Part shown: positions 1-8,965 of the stretch, piece after piece
Position numbering within the stretch: position 1 is the first letter of the stretch
How the letters are laid out: every line of letters begins with the position of its first letter
NCBI GenBank assembly: GCA_030668165.1
Contig: DAOUUM010000014.1
Span: forward strand, 1-19,277
DNA length: 19,277 nucleotides
Direction of reading: 5' to 3'
From: Candidatus Heimdallarchaeota archaeon
GTDB lineage: Archaea > Asgardarchaeota > Heimdallarchaeia > Heimdallarchaeales > Kariarchaeaceae
Position numbers and translations under genes: made by a program
The notes under the pieces: generated by a model
The model's database searches: none
Told to the model about the DNA's origin: nothing
What the model saw: only the letters and a program-made list of their open reading frames with translations

Positions 1-1432
1 ATTTATTTTTGTTTATTATAATTTCATCGATTTTGTTTGAATGAACACGTAAATTATATAATTCACCACTCAGTTTATTATTTTCTTGAATTAAATTATT
101 AATCCGGTTTATTAGAAATAATTCCCTCTCTGTAGGTTCGATAACTGAATCGGAAACTATGACCTGAGTGGGTTCGATATCCTCAGTAGGCAAACGAATT
201 GCTTCCTCATAAAGATTTATTGACTCACTAATTGAGTAACCCTGGAAAATAAGAGTCTTTACTAAATATATATGCTCTTCCGGTATATGATATTTTTCTA
301 ATCTTGTAAAATGATAATTGAATTTTTTATAGGCATATGAAATTGCAGATAATGCGTCCTTTTCATGATTATCCAGCTTCAAGGACAAAAATGGTTCTAT
401 TAATTTCTTTTTCATGATTTTATCTAATTGAATTGAAGGACTTATCAATTTGGAGTTAAATGAAGAAGCAATTTTCTTAACTAATGTGGGTGTAGGATTT
501 ACATCTGCACATACTAGAATGGGTGTACCATAATTAGAAATATGATATAATATTTCCCCTTTAGAAAAATTTTTTTTGCTTTGAGAAAATAAAAAGTTCA
601 TGTTTAAATCTGTAATTACTATGGCTGTAGTCATTCCCGGGTCAATCCCAACCAAGATATGGTTTGATGGTATAATTGCAGTATTTAATTTTTTGACTGG
701 AATTAATGGAATATGGGAAATAATTGGTTTTTGAGGGCTCCATATCTTAATTTTTGATGGATACAATAATTTTCTACGAAAAACTTTATCGACCCTAGAT
801 CTATTTGCAAAAATATGAAAACGACTGTATTTTGCTCCATATCGCGTGGCAATTTTAACTTCATCAAAAGGAATTGAATTGCTTGAGAGAAGTAATCGCA
901 ATTTATTTGCCGAGTTAGCTACTGTTTCCTCACCCACTCTTTCATATCTTGATTGAGACCATCCTCCTTTATGATGACGTTTAGGTCTCCCAATTGATAT
1001 TAGGGTTTCATCTTCATAAGGTTCCAATTTCATACCAATTCCAAGATTAATTAATTTTACCAGGTATTCCGCTGTTTGTAAGGGTTTTAACTTGTGAGAA
1101 ATTGCTTCCTTTAGATTAGCCCTAATTACAGTTTTTAGAGGTAGGACAATTCCATTATTTGTTAAATTTACATGAACAATGGAAGTAGAAGAAGGTAATT
1201 GGTTGTAAAAGGATGTTATATTTTCACCTGCTTTGAGAACCTCTTCAGGGTTATCTGTGCCAATCAATACGGGCTTATGTTTTCTTATAATTGAAACTAG
1301 TTTATCCCTGGTTAATCTGTTCCATTGAAGACTTGATCCATCACTCAATTGTAGGTGTACTGCCAGCATGGTACCTTGCTTAGAATTAGGAGATGTCATT
1401 GGCAATATGTCAAATCCCAAGATTATTTTCAT
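1..1432 (-). CDS. COG2433/DUF460 family RNase H-fold protein, 3' part outside window
   Basis: My translation of the complementary strand gives 477 open codons from the ATG at 1432, running off the left edge with no stop. Residues about 1-60 form a first conserved block. Residues 149-166 carry the basic stretch GRPKRHHKGGWSQSRYER, typical of this family. From about 259 an RNase H-like core follows: VGIDPG (262-266) holds the first Asp, CADVNP (308-313) the second and NHEKDAL (355-361) the third. The end (from about 432) is Asn/Glu/Leu rich and probably begins the long coiled coil that family members carry before a C-terminal domain. COG2433 proteins are archaeal and of unproven function, often predicted to be resolvase-like nucleases. 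It starts 9 bases after the RIO2 stop, so it is probably co-transcribed. No Shine-Dalgarno motif is seen. Family assignment is confident; the nuclease role is inference. Confidence 0.85.
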   Translation of the reverse strand, partial: MKIILGFDILPMTSPNSKQGTMLAVHLQLSDGSSLQWNRLTRDKLVSIIRKHKPVLIGTDNPEEVLKAGENITSFYNQLPSSTSIVHVNLTNNGIVLPLKTVIRANLKEAISHKLKPLQTAEYLVKLINLGIGMKLEPYEDETLISIGRPKRHHKGGWSQSRYERVGEETVANSANKLRLLLSSNSIPFDEVKIATRYGAKYSRFHIFANRSRVDKVFRRKLLYPSKIKIWSPQKPIISHIPLIPVKKLNTAIIPSNHILVGIDPGMTTAIVITDLNMNFLFSQSKKNFSKGEILYHISNYGTPILVCADVNPTPTLVKKIASSFNSKLISPSIQLDKIMKKKLIEPFLSLKLDNHEKDALSAISYAYKKFNYHFTRLEKYHIPEEHIYLVKTLIFQGYSISESINLYEEAIRLPTEDIEPTQVIVSDSVIEPTERELFLINRINNLIQENNKLSGELYNLRVHSNKIDEIIINKNK

Positions 1433-1441
1433 GCTATGTTA

Positions 1442-2323
1442 TTATTCGTCAAGTATTACTTTAATTGTTTCTTTCCTATCTAATGATATTTTATGCTTAC
1501 GTTCAAAAAACGTTAATATATTGTCAATATCTCTCTCCAGTAATTCTATACTATTTTGTTCCTTACTGCTAATCGTCTGCGGAAAATCAAATATTATTGG
1601 AATTTCATCATAGTTCATTATAATATTATGCTCTGATAAATCACCATGCACAAAATTTCCCTCTTGCCAAGCAATTTTCATAAAATCAAGTATTGCATGC
1701 AAAGTTGCTTCGGGATCTGTTAGTTTTTTTAGTTTAACCAAATCGACTCCAAGAATAAGCTCCTCAACTATAACATGTCTATTCCAATCAATCGGTTTGG
1801 GAACATCTAATCCCATTTTGTGTGCGTGTTGAAGCCACTGATACTCAGTTTGGGCAGATAAGCGTGAAACATATAATTCGGATAGATGTTGTTTATTTGC
1901 AGTATAGGTCCTTTTTTTCTTAAATTGATGAAATGAAGTGAATCCAACTCTGTGGAATTTTAAAATTACCTCCTGATCATTTGCATCAAGGCCGTAATAT
2001 ACTCTGGATTCTTTACCTACGCCCTTCTCTCTACCAAAACCACGAATGGTCCCTTTCTCGTAAAGAGCGTTTAATGCTAGAGCATCATATCCATGGATTG
2101 TTAATTCATATCCCACATAATGTCCAGTCCATCGATGAATTAGATTGAGTTTGTGACATTTCTGCAATATTTTTTCTGTGCTAGAAATATTGTATTTAAT
2201 GAATTTTGCAATGGTCTCAATGTCAACATATTCACTTCTTCGCATTCCAGTCTCAATGGCTGTTAGTGTCCTAATAGCAATTTGACTGAGTTCCTTTAGT
2301 ACTTTTGCTCCTTGTAGACTCAT
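1442..2323 (-). CDS. rio2: RIO2-type serine/threonine protein kinase/ATPase
   Basis: RIO2 is a universal archaeal and eukaryotic atypical kinase/ATPase acting in late maturation of the small ribosomal subunit. Residues 1-90 form the Rio2 N-terminal winged helix. The kinase domain follows: a flexible nucleotide loop with GKESRVYYG (103-111), the ATP-binding Lys122 in ILKFHRVG, the catalytic loop HGDLSEHNI (226-234; Asp228, Asn233) and the metal-binding IFDFPQ (244-249, Asp246). The DFPQ form of this last motif is the RIO2 signature and separates it from RIO1. At 293 residues the length is normal for archaeal RIO2. The start is the ATG at 2323. It lies 99 bases after the DENN-like gene and 9 bases before the DUF460 gene, in a run that begins with a DRG GTPase, so a shared ribosome or translation role is likely. 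Confidence 0.95.
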   Translation of the reverse strand: MSLQGAKVLKELSQIAIRTLTAIETGMRRSEYVDIETIAKFIKYNISSTEKILQKCHKLNLIHRWTGHYVGYELTIHGYDALALNALYEKGTIRGFGREKGVGKESRVYYGLDANDQEVILKFHRVGFTSFHQFKKKRTYTANKQHLSELYVSRLSAQTEYQWLQHAHKMGLDVPKPIDWNRHVIVEELILGVDLVKLKKLTDPEATLHAILDFMKIAWQEGNFVHGDLSEHNIIMNYDEIPIIFDFPQTISSKEQNSIELLERDIDNILTFFERKHKISLDRKETIKVILDE

Positions 2324-2422
2324 TGTGTAATTGTTGGATTTGTTATTCTAAAATAATATTATTTACTCTGTCATAAGAATTTGATTTCGATTATTGAATT
2401 TAATTAACTATTTGTACAAGAT

Positions 2423-3322
2423 CTAGAATCCCATTAACCATGATTGTTCCAATTCTTTTCTGATTCCAAGTTTTAGCTCAATCCTTTCGATCAACGTCAT
2501 TGATTTTGGATCAGTATTTGAATTATTATACTCCGATTCTGATATACCTTTGAAAAAATCATGGATATGTGTTTTTATCATCGTATTGTCATCCATTGCA
2601 GATTCAACCACGCTGTCTGTAAAGGGTGCCCTTTTGAGTCCACTACCTTCAATTCGATTTTCTTCTAAATCTACGAATATTGTATCTAATGGAAGATACA
2701 ATTTTTTATGATCTCTATATTTTTTGGGTAATTCCGATACTCCGATAATATTCTCGTTCCCATCCAGTTCTGCACATTCTGATGTCAATCTATTATATGA
2801 TAAAGATACTCTAGGTAGGAAATTAAGAATTGAGGCTAGAAATTTTAATCTTTCAGTGTGATCTTCGTGAACAATAATTAGATTATCACCACTTAATATC
2901 GAATAAATCAATGCAGAAGCGGTTTCTTTACCGAATAGATTAACAATATCAATTATTTTATTTTTGGAATAATGATTATTGAGCAAATTAATTTTTGCGC
3001 CTTTAGCTAAGTATGAAATAATGTCATGCTCCAAAGGTGGGAGGAATGTCTGTAACCGATCATTCTTAAGTGATGTTAAGATGGTTGAAATGTGCACAGA
3101 GGAATTATTTTCCATAAAATAGTAACCAACTCCGACTTTATTATCAATTGAACCTAATCTGATACTTACACGAGGACTAGCTCCTTGGGGTGTAAAAGAA
3201 TTTAATATATTTATAGCTTTTTTACGAGAAATACTAGTTGAACTTTGAATATTTTCGAATCCTTTTTTTCTGGTGAAATATGATGATAGGTATTCGAGAG
3301 GAGACCCATTATTAGCCAACAT
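2423..3322 (-). CDS. unassigned protein with a possible DENN-like domain
   Basis: This 299-residue soluble protein has no signal peptide or membrane segment, and I do not recognise it as an established archaeal family. Residues 131-224 show an order of elements like the central DENN domain of eukaryotic Rab regulators: a helix GKETASALIYSIL (131-143), a hydrophobic strand NLIIVHED (147-154), a helix (155-168), then NIIGVSEL (191-198) and a strand with DTIFVDLEENRI (213-224). The last two resemble the DENN signature of 'IIGV...' followed some 15-25 residues later by 'D-hydrophobic-VDL-x-x-N-x-I'. The C-terminal 75 residues are predicted helical. Residues 50-110 could be a small alpha/beta domain such as a longin fold, but this is weak. 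It lies 36 bases after the DRG GTPase gene. That a real protein is encoded is likely; the DENN relation is my inference from pattern and needs a profile search. Confidence 0.7.
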   Translation of the reverse strand: MLANNGSPLEYLSSYFTRKKGFENIQSSTSISRKKAINILNSFTPQGASPRVSIRLGSIDNKVGVGYYFMENNSSVHISTILTSLKNDRLQTFLPPLEHDIISYLAKGAKINLLNNHYSKNKIIDIVNLFGKETASALIYSILSGDNLIIVHEDHTERLKFLASILNFLPRVSLSYNRLTSECAELDGNENIIGVSELPKKYRDHKKLYLPLDTIFVDLEENRIEGSGLKRAPFTDSVVESAMDDNTMIKTHIHDFFKGISESEYNNSNTDPKSMTLIERIELKLGIRKELEQSWLMGF

Positions 3323-3358
3323 ACATACTATACTGTTCTTTTTAATTAATAAACTACT

Positions 3359-4471
3359 TTAGCGCGCAGATCTCACAATTGTTAAAACATCTTCATCATG
3401 GAGGGTGTGCGTGATTGACACTTTTTGGCCGGGATGCTTTGCTGAAGTACCCCATACTCTAGCAAATCGGAACTCAGAGCGGAAATTCCTATGTAATTTG
3501 TCACAAACTTCTCCAATATCAACTCCTTTTCTAAGGATAAGAGGTTCCTCAAAATCGGTTACACCACCATGAGGCCTGAGATAGACTTTAATTATTTTTA
3601 AGTTATCCATTATTCTGTCTCTTAATTTAGGAATGTTAATATTGGCTTCAGCAGATATGTCTAACGAGTTCTGATAAGTCGAGAGAAGTTTATCCTTCTC
3701 TTCTTCATCAATCAGATCTATTTTGTTAATTACATAAAAAGCATTGATATACACTCTGTTCCCCTCAAGGGAATCAATTAATTGATCAATTGTTATATCC
3801 GATCGGATGGTAACATTGGCATTTATCACTCGATATTCTGTGAGAATTGCCTTGATTGTTTTTTCTGTAATATTTGTGAGTGTCTTGAGGGTTGCAATGG
3901 CGATTCCCCCACTTTTTGTCTTTTCTATTACAATTTTTGGAGGTTCTTGATTCATTCGAATACCGACGTGAAACAATTCATTTTCAATGATTTCCAGGTG
4001 TCTTTCAGTTTTGTAAACATCAGCCACTATTAGTATTAAATCTGCACTTCTTGCCACACCAAGAACTCGTTTTCCTTTTCCTTTCCCCTTGGAAGCCCCA
4101 GAAATTATTCCAGGAAGATCTATTATTTGTATTGTAGCTCCATCATAGAACATGGTACCTGGAATAGCTTCTAATGTAGTAAAAGCATAAGCACCGACTG
4201 TAGAGATTTCCTTGTCACATAATTTATTCAACAATGTAGATTTTCCAACAGATGGTAATCCAATGAGAGCAACGCTGCTATCACCTGATTTTTTGACATC
4301 GTATCCATATCCTCCTCCACCTGATGATCCTAGGATCTTCTCTTGCTGAGTTCTTTTAAGTTTGGCAATTTTTGCCTTTATTTTTCCAACATGTCCTTCT
4401 GTAGCTTTATTTATCTTGGTCTTACGAATTTCATCTTCTAAATCTCTGATTTGATCGTCGAAAGTGCTCAT
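3359..4471 (-). CDS. drg: DRG-family GTPase (Obg superfamily) with TGS domain
   Basis: DRG proteins are translation-associated GTPases conserved across archaea and eukaryotes. The order is typical: a basic, helical N-terminal region (1-47), a glycine-rich GSSGGGGYGYDV stretch (48-59), then the G domain with G1 GLPSVGKST (71-79), switch I AFTT (96-99), G3 DLPG (118-121), a G/K-rich loop SKGKGKGKR (127-135), G4 NKID (249-252) and G5 SAE (273-275). The C-terminal TGS domain (about 293-370) ends shortly after SAKHPGQ. Residues 154-230 are the S5D2L-like insert of DRGs. The length, 370 residues, is standard for the family. The start is the ATG at 4471, with TATA-like TCTTTATAA around 4531-4539 on the same strand, so it probably heads the unit continuing into the DENN-like, RIO2 and DUF460 genes. 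Confidence 0.95.
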   Translation of the reverse strand: MSTFDDQIRDLEDEIRKTKINKATEGHVGKIKAKIAKLKRTQQEKILGSSGGGGYGYDVKKSGDSSVALIGLPSVGKSTLLNKLCDKEISTVGAYAFTTLEAIPGTMFYDGATIQIIDLPGIISGASKGKGKGKRVLGVARSADLILIVADVYKTERHLEIIENELFHVGIRMNQEPPKIVIEKTKSGGIAIATLKTLTNITEKTIKAILTEYRVINANVTIRSDITIDQLIDSLEGNRVYINAFYVINKIDLIDEEEKDKLLSTYQNSLDISAEANINIPKLRDRIMDNLKIIKVYLRPHGGVTDFEEPLILRKGVDIGEVCDKLHRNFRSEFRFARVWGTSAKHPGQKVSITHTLHDEDVLTIVRSAR

Positions 4472-4580
4472 ACACTAATCACTGGTAGATTCGGCAAATC
4501 ATCGTACTGATTCATTAGTTTTAATTATTGTTATAAAGATACCAACCTAATTGGAATTAAAATGAGATTCTGGTAGTCAT

Positions 4581-6692
4581 TTAATAATCTTCATATCTGC
4601 TTAGAATTGAATCTGTTTCTTGATCAATATCAGGGTATCCAAATTTGTCAACGGTTATAGAAATCTCGTCTCTAACCTCGTCTTTTACTACCCTACCTTC
4701 TATCCAAATAGCCTTCATTTCCAAATGGGCTACGGGAGCAAGTGGATCTGAGAGTCTCTCAATTTTCTCCTTTGCGTCCTTTGCTTTTTCACCCAATAAT
4801 TCCTCAGCTCTATTACCAAAGAATTTCAAGGTACAGGTATCAATATTATCATCCAGAACCAGTGCTAATATTAATTTAGGTTCGGGTTTAACCTCACCAT
4901 GATCAATGCATTTCCCTATGGATTCATCGGCCACATCCACCATCACTTTTCTTTGACAGGATGAACAGCCATCATATATCGTAGGTTTGTAAACCTTCAC
5001 AATCGTTCCAACTACATGCACTGAACTACCAGGTGATAGTTGATTTAAGGGGGTTTTGTGATAATATCCTTTTTGTAATTTATCAGCTGTTTGGATGACT
5101 GGCATGAATTCAATATTTTCAGCGCGAGAAACCGTTGTATTATTTGATATTGTTACTTCTGGACCATATTCTCCAGAACCAGGTTTAATTTTAACATTGG
5201 TCAATTCGATACTATCTTCTTCAGCTAGATCACTTATTTTATTAATATTATCATCCCAGGCTGCGATTTTTCCCTGATTACCCTCCGTATCCACTACAGA
5301 TAAATTCAATACTTTTGCATCAGTATCCCTTATATTTACTGTTCTTTCTTCAAAAACTCTACTTATCTTAAGTATGATGGAAACCCTTTTACGAACCGAG
5401 CTTATATCAGAGAATGTTAATTTTGCAGAACTGATCTCCTCTATAGCTTTTCCTTCCTCTGGATTTAATTCCACAACTGATTTATCTGTGGCTGTTATTT
5501 CAACCTCTTTGGAATAGTCGTTGAATCTGGATCTACAGAAGGAAATTTTAACTGTGTTATCTGATGTCATTTTGGAGATATCATTAGTTTTATTTCCCCA
5601 AAAAGTTACCCTGATTGATCCAGTATTATCTTGAATTAGTAAACTTTGAACTTGATTTGTTCTACCTTCCTTTTCGAACTCCTTCAAGTCGTATAATTCA
5701 ATCACTTTACCGACAACAGTTATATTATTCATCCCATCAGTGATATCCGCAATATTTAAGCATTTATCAGGATCAGATACAATAACTGTGTCAAATTTTC
5801 CAGTATCAGTTATTTTATCGATTATTGAATATGAGTTGAAGGTTAATTCTTTGTCTCCATACTTATTAGTTGTAATTCTCAAACTTGATACTGAAATCTC
5901 ATCTCCTATTTCATAATTCAAGTGCTTATCACAATCATCATTCCAAAATGTAACTCTAGTTTGACCGGTTTCATCTTTTACTGTCAGACTCGCTACTTTG
6001 CCTTTCCTACCCTCTCGATCAAATTCGTATATTGGTTGCTTTTCGATTATTTTCCCTTCAATTGAAACTTCGCCGTTTGCGTCAATCAATGAGTTCAAAG
6101 AAATTTTTTCTGCTTTTGGAATATCAGGGAAATCACTATCTTTGATTCCGGGGACAGAATTATCCAATAATCCATGAGCACCGACTGAGATTTCTAGAGC
6201 ATCTTTATAGCCAGTTTTGACGTTTCCACCGGATATTCCTAAAATATCACCAATAGAAATATTCTTCTGAATAAAGGAATCTACCTTACCATCCCATAGA
6301 GAAACACGAATTGACCCTGTATTATCCAATAACTCAATATTTCTGACCTTACCAATCGTGTTATCTTTCCTCGTAAATGTATTCGTTGGGTAAATCTTTG
6401 AGATTCGTCCAATGACAGTAACATTCGATTGTCCAGCTAGAAGCTGATCTATTTTTAGAGTTGTGGAGGTTTTATCAGCCTCCAAACTCACATTTAATTG
6501 GTCTGCAACAATATATGCCGCTCCCTCTTCGTTTACCATCTGATCCATCATCGTTATAGTTTCATTTATTTTTTGAACAATTTCAGATCTATCTAAACCA
6601 GTTGTTTTAACAATAATATCAATTACTTCATCTTTTGAAAGCGTTTTACTCAATTTATCACTGTCCTTTAACACTATATAATAAGTATCCAA
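4581..6692 (-). CDS. rpa: RPA-like single-stranded DNA-binding protein with five OB folds and a zinc site
   Basis: This is the archaeal counterpart of the RPA large subunit, which coats single-stranded DNA in replication, repair and recombination. After a helical N-terminal region (1-80), I see four repeated OB folds at about 88-172, 207-292, 322-405 and 430-520. Three share the pattern 'GKV-long-strand, D-x-TG-x-x-RV-x-x-W' (e.g. DNTGSIRVSLW 123-133, DETGQTRVTFW 240-250, DNTGSIRVTFW 355-365). A fifth OB fold (556-685) carries a likely zinc site, Cys576-x2-Cys579 and Cys595-x2-His598. At 703 residues it is long for an archaeal RPA, though multi-OB versions are known in Euryarchaeota. The only in-frame start is TTG at 6692. 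A TATA-like GGGTTTAATAAGG lies at 6717-6729, which would give a leader of a few bases. It appears to be a single-gene unit. Confidence 0.92.
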   Translation of the reverse strand: MDTYYIVLKDSDKLSKTLSKDEVIDIIVKTTGLDRSEIVQKINETITMMDQMVNEEGAAYIVADQLNVSLEADKTSTTLKIDQLLAGQSNVTVIGRISKIYPTNTFTRKDNTIGKVRNIELLDNTGSIRVSLWDGKVDSFIQKNISIGDILGISGGNVKTGYKDALEISVGAHGLLDNSVPGIKDSDFPDIPKAEKISLNSLIDANGEVSIEGKIIEKQPIYEFDREGRKGKVASLTVKDETGQTRVTFWNDDCDKHLNYEIGDEISVSSLRITTNKYGDKELTFNSYSIIDKITDTGKFDTVIVSDPDKCLNIADITDGMNNITVVGKVIELYDLKEFEKEGRTNQVQSLLIQDNTGSIRVTFWGNKTNDISKMTSDNTVKISFCRSRFNDYSKEVEITATDKSVVELNPEEGKAIEEISSAKLTFSDISSVRKRVSIILKISRVFEERTVNIRDTDAKVLNLSVVDTEGNQGKIAAWDDNINKISDLAEEDSIELTNVKIKPGSGEYGPEVTISNNTTVSRAENIEFMPVIQTADKLQKGYYHKTPLNQLSPGSSVHVVGTIVKVYKPTIYDGCSSCQRKVMVDVADESIGKCIDHGEVKPEPKLILALVLDDNIDTCTLKFFGNRAEELLGEKAKDAKEKIERLSDPLAPVAHLEMKAIWIEGRVVKDEVRDEISITVDKFGYPDIDQETDSILSRYEDY

Positions 6693-6785
6693 AAGTAGAA
6701 TATAAAAATTAATACTCCTTATTAAACCCGAAAGATAAATCCTAAATCATTTTTCAGATAAAATTGATATCAAGTTATTTATTAT

Positions 6786-7820
6786 CTATGTATGTCGAAG
6801 AAGGTTCATGAGAGCTTGTGGAACATCCTCATATGATGTCACCATTGAAAATCTTCCACCAGTTTTTCGGGTCATGTCCATTGAAAGCCTTCTACCCCAA
6901 TCGTGTTTTGAGGGGAGACCAAGTACATGCAATTTAGGAAATCGGTGTAATTGTCTCCGAGGGTCTCCACCTCTGTTAAAGACTCCATCACTGACTAGGA
7001 TTGCAAATTTGTTTGTACCTCTCATTTTTGCAAGCTCAATGCCACCTAATTCCAGAGCTTCGGTAATATTTGTATAACCAGCACTTTCTGAATCCAATAT
7101 TCTGTTCACAAGTTCATTAATATCCACTTTTTCGTTTGATCTCTTAATCAAGTATGGTTTTGTATTGAACAGTACTATGGCAAAATTATCATGAGCAAGA
7201 TGAAAAGCCATCACAGCCACGGCCAGAGCTGCTGTAGTAAATTTACCACCATATAATGAGCCAGAGGTATCAAAGATTAGTACACCACATTTGGTTTTTT
7301 CCCTTCTCTCTATTGCAACAATATCTTCATATGTTAGAAGCCGCTTTTCTAAGTAGTTCTCAATTGTCAATTCATCATCAAATTCTTCAGCATCGGGTGA
7401 ATAATCTGTCCGAACCAGTACTTTTCCCCTTAGTCCCTGACCAGTGATTCCCCGAGTTACCTTTAGGATGCTCTTTCTTGCTAAACGCTTGAATATTGGT
7501 CTAGCTCTATCTGATAAGGATCCGCGAAGCATAAAAAACAAATTTGGAGCTGAATTATCCCCAGAAGAGGTTTTCCTTGCTAATAATTGGAATCCTTCAT
7601 TGGATGACATCGATAAAGCAACTGCCGCCTTATTTGACATGGCTAATCCTTGGATAGCCGGCATATTCTCAACATCCACAGCTTTGTCCGCAAGGGATTT
7701 TATTTGGAGAAAATTCATACCTTTTGATAATTTATTGTATTGAGCTGGAGATCTCCTTCCAGTTACTATTTCTGCCTCTAGGATCTTCTCCTTATCAAAT
7801 TTGCCTCTCATTGAAGTCAA
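6786..7820 (-). CDS. VWA-domain protein, partner of MoxR (5' end uncertain)
   Basis: VWA proteins paired with MoxR AAA+ ATPases act together in metal insertion or in activation of protein complexes; the target here is unknown. A basic N-terminal region (1-170) precedes a VWA domain with an intact MIDAS: DTSGS (184-188), Thr250 in AGYTNI, and Asp278 in SDGVF. No membrane segment is seen, so it is cytosolic. The frame stays open upstream of the TTG at 7820, back to a TGA near 7942, and that stretch reads as plausible protein (GKDLTEDLSKQL directly before the TTG), but it has no ATG, GTG or TTG. An ATG in another frame at 7864, three bases after the moxR stop, would join this frame if the T5 run (7854-7858 on the complement) had one more T. 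The true start is therefore probably 7864 with a frameshift or sequence error. Confidence 0.85.
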   Translation of the reverse strand: MTSMRGKFDKEKILEAEIVTGRRSPAQYNKLSKGMNFLQIKSLADKAVDVENMPAIQGLAMSNKAAVALSMSSNEGFQLLARKTSSGDNSAPNLFFMLRGSLSDRARPIFKRLARKSILKVTRGITGQGLRGKVLVRTDYSPDAEEFDDELTIENYLEKRLLTYEDIVAIERREKTKCGVLIFDTSGSLYGGKFTTAALAVAVMAFHLAHDNFAIVLFNTKPYLIKRSNEKVDINELVNRILDSESAGYTNITEALELGGIELAKMRGTNKFAILVSDGVFNRGGDPRRQLHRFPKLHVLGLPSKHDWGRRLSMDMTRKTGGRFSMVTSYEDVPQALMNLLRHT

Positions 7821-7867
7821 TTGTTTACTGAGATCTTCGGTGAGGTCTTTACCAAAAATCTCATCTC

Positions 7868-8758
7868 TCAGAAAAAATCCTGCTCTGAGAGTACCTCCCC
7901 AATAATCTCTTTTATTATTTCCTCAACTCTTCTATCAACACCATCTTCAATTTCTACTTTGGTAGCAAACGCCATAATACCAGCATCAATCCAAGAGGTT
8001 GGTTCTGAACGATCTAAATAATTGAGAATGCTGCTGTAATCAATAGCTCCTCTAATTGAACTTCCTCTTCTAAGGTCACTCCAATTTCTTGATCTCCTGG
8101 CAACCTTAACAGCTACGTTAAGAATTTGTTCATCATCAACTCCGGATCTATAATTGGTGATTTGTCTTTCTTCTTCCTCACTCTGATACTCGAGTCTAAT
8201 CCATGCAAAACGATCCCTCAGAGCCTCCGATAATGGGGTGGTAGCTACAAATTCTTGTGGGTTCATGGCACTAATAATGAAAAAGCCGGGTTTTGCCTTA
8301 ACCATCCCAAGTTTTGGGATCATGATCAATCCTTCATCCATTGCTGCAAGTAAAACATTTTGTGTACCTTCAGGCATCCTATTTAATTCATTCAAGAATA
8401 AAATGGACCCATTTTGCATTGCATTTACCAGTGGACCTCTTACAAAGGTATCCCATGTATAACCATTTTGAATGACCATTGGAGGATCAAAGTGACCAAC
8501 CAGTCTGGCAGCACTATATCGATCATCTCCATCAACTCGCTCCAAATTCTGAGTAAAATAATTTGCAATTGCATGAGCCAAAGTGGTTTTTCCCACCCCA
8601 ACATCTCCTTCAAGTAATAGATGTTTTCCTGCAAGTTTTGAGGCAAGGCTTAATAGTAATTCTACATCTCTGCCCACTATTTTGAACCGATCTTTAAGTT
8701 CTTTTATCACTTCGTTCAATGGTTTTCCATTGACTGTTGGAATTTCAGTATTGCTCAT
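7868..8758 (-). CDS. moxR: MoxR-family AAA+ ATPase
   Basis: MoxR ATPases form hexameric chaperone-like rings that work with a VWA protein, here the next gene. Visible motifs are Walker A GDVGVGKTT (51-59), Walker B ILFLNELNR (119-127, with Asn in place of the more common first Asp but the catalytic Glu124 kept), sensor 1 SAMNP (163-167) and the arginine-finger region ALRDRF (179-184). Residues 255-290 are helical and could be the C-terminal lid. The length of 296 residues is usual. The start is the ATG at 8758. The stop (TGA, 7868-7870) is followed after three bases by an ATG, the spacing expected for translational coupling to the VWA gene. It diverges from the small winged-helix gene at 8966 across an inverted repeat at 8791-8817. 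Confidence 0.93.
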   Translation of the reverse strand: MSNTEIPTVNGKPLNEVIKELKDRFKIVGRDVELLLSLASKLAGKHLLLEGDVGVGKTTLAHAIANYFTQNLERVDGDDRYSAARLVGHFDPPMVIQNGYTWDTFVRGPLVNAMQNGSILFLNELNRMPEGTQNVLLAAMDEGLIMIPKLGMVKAKPGFFIISAMNPQEFVATTPLSEALRDRFAWIRLEYQSEEEERQITNYRSGVDDEQILNVAVKVARRSRNWSDLRRGSSIRGAIDYSSILNYLDRSEPTSWIDAGIMAFATKVEIEDGVDRRVEEIIKEIIGEVLSEQDFF

Positions 8759-8790
8759 GTTTACACCTTATATGCTAATCAAAATCTAGG

Positions 8791-8817
8791 AATCAATTTT
8801 GTTACCTAGAATTGATT
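8791..8817. promoter_or_regulatory. 8-bp inverted repeat upstream of moxR, possible operator
   Basis: AATCAATT (8791-8798) and AATTGATT (8810-8817) are perfect inverted copies separated by 11 bases. The centre is about 46 bases upstream of the moxR ATG, inside the 207-base divergent region shared with the winged-helix gene at 8966. The arms are AT-only, so chance occurrence is possible. A dimeric DNA-binding protein site is inference. Confidence 0.3.
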
Positions 8818-8931
8818 ATTCTCTTTTATGATTACTAATTCATATTTTTTAAATATAAAGTTAATTTTCATTATAGATAGCAAAAAAATACTGTCCAATA
8901 ATTTATCATTTGATGTTCAGAATAATCTGAT

Positions 8932-8942
8932 GTTATAAATCA
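8932..8942 (+). promoter_or_regulatory. TATA-like box of the winged-helix gene
   Basis: The TATA-like sequence TGTTATAAATC lies about 25-34 bases upstream of the ATG at 8966. Archaeal initiation about 25 bases downstream of the box would give a leaderless or nearly leaderless mRNA. Confidence 0.4.
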
Positions 8943-8965
8943 AAATAAAATATGATTGACATAAA

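Noticed and set aside
7444..7743. Plus-strand open frame opposite the VWA gene
   Set aside because: It is antisense to a gene with a full MIDAS motif, and its content follows from the VWA codons.
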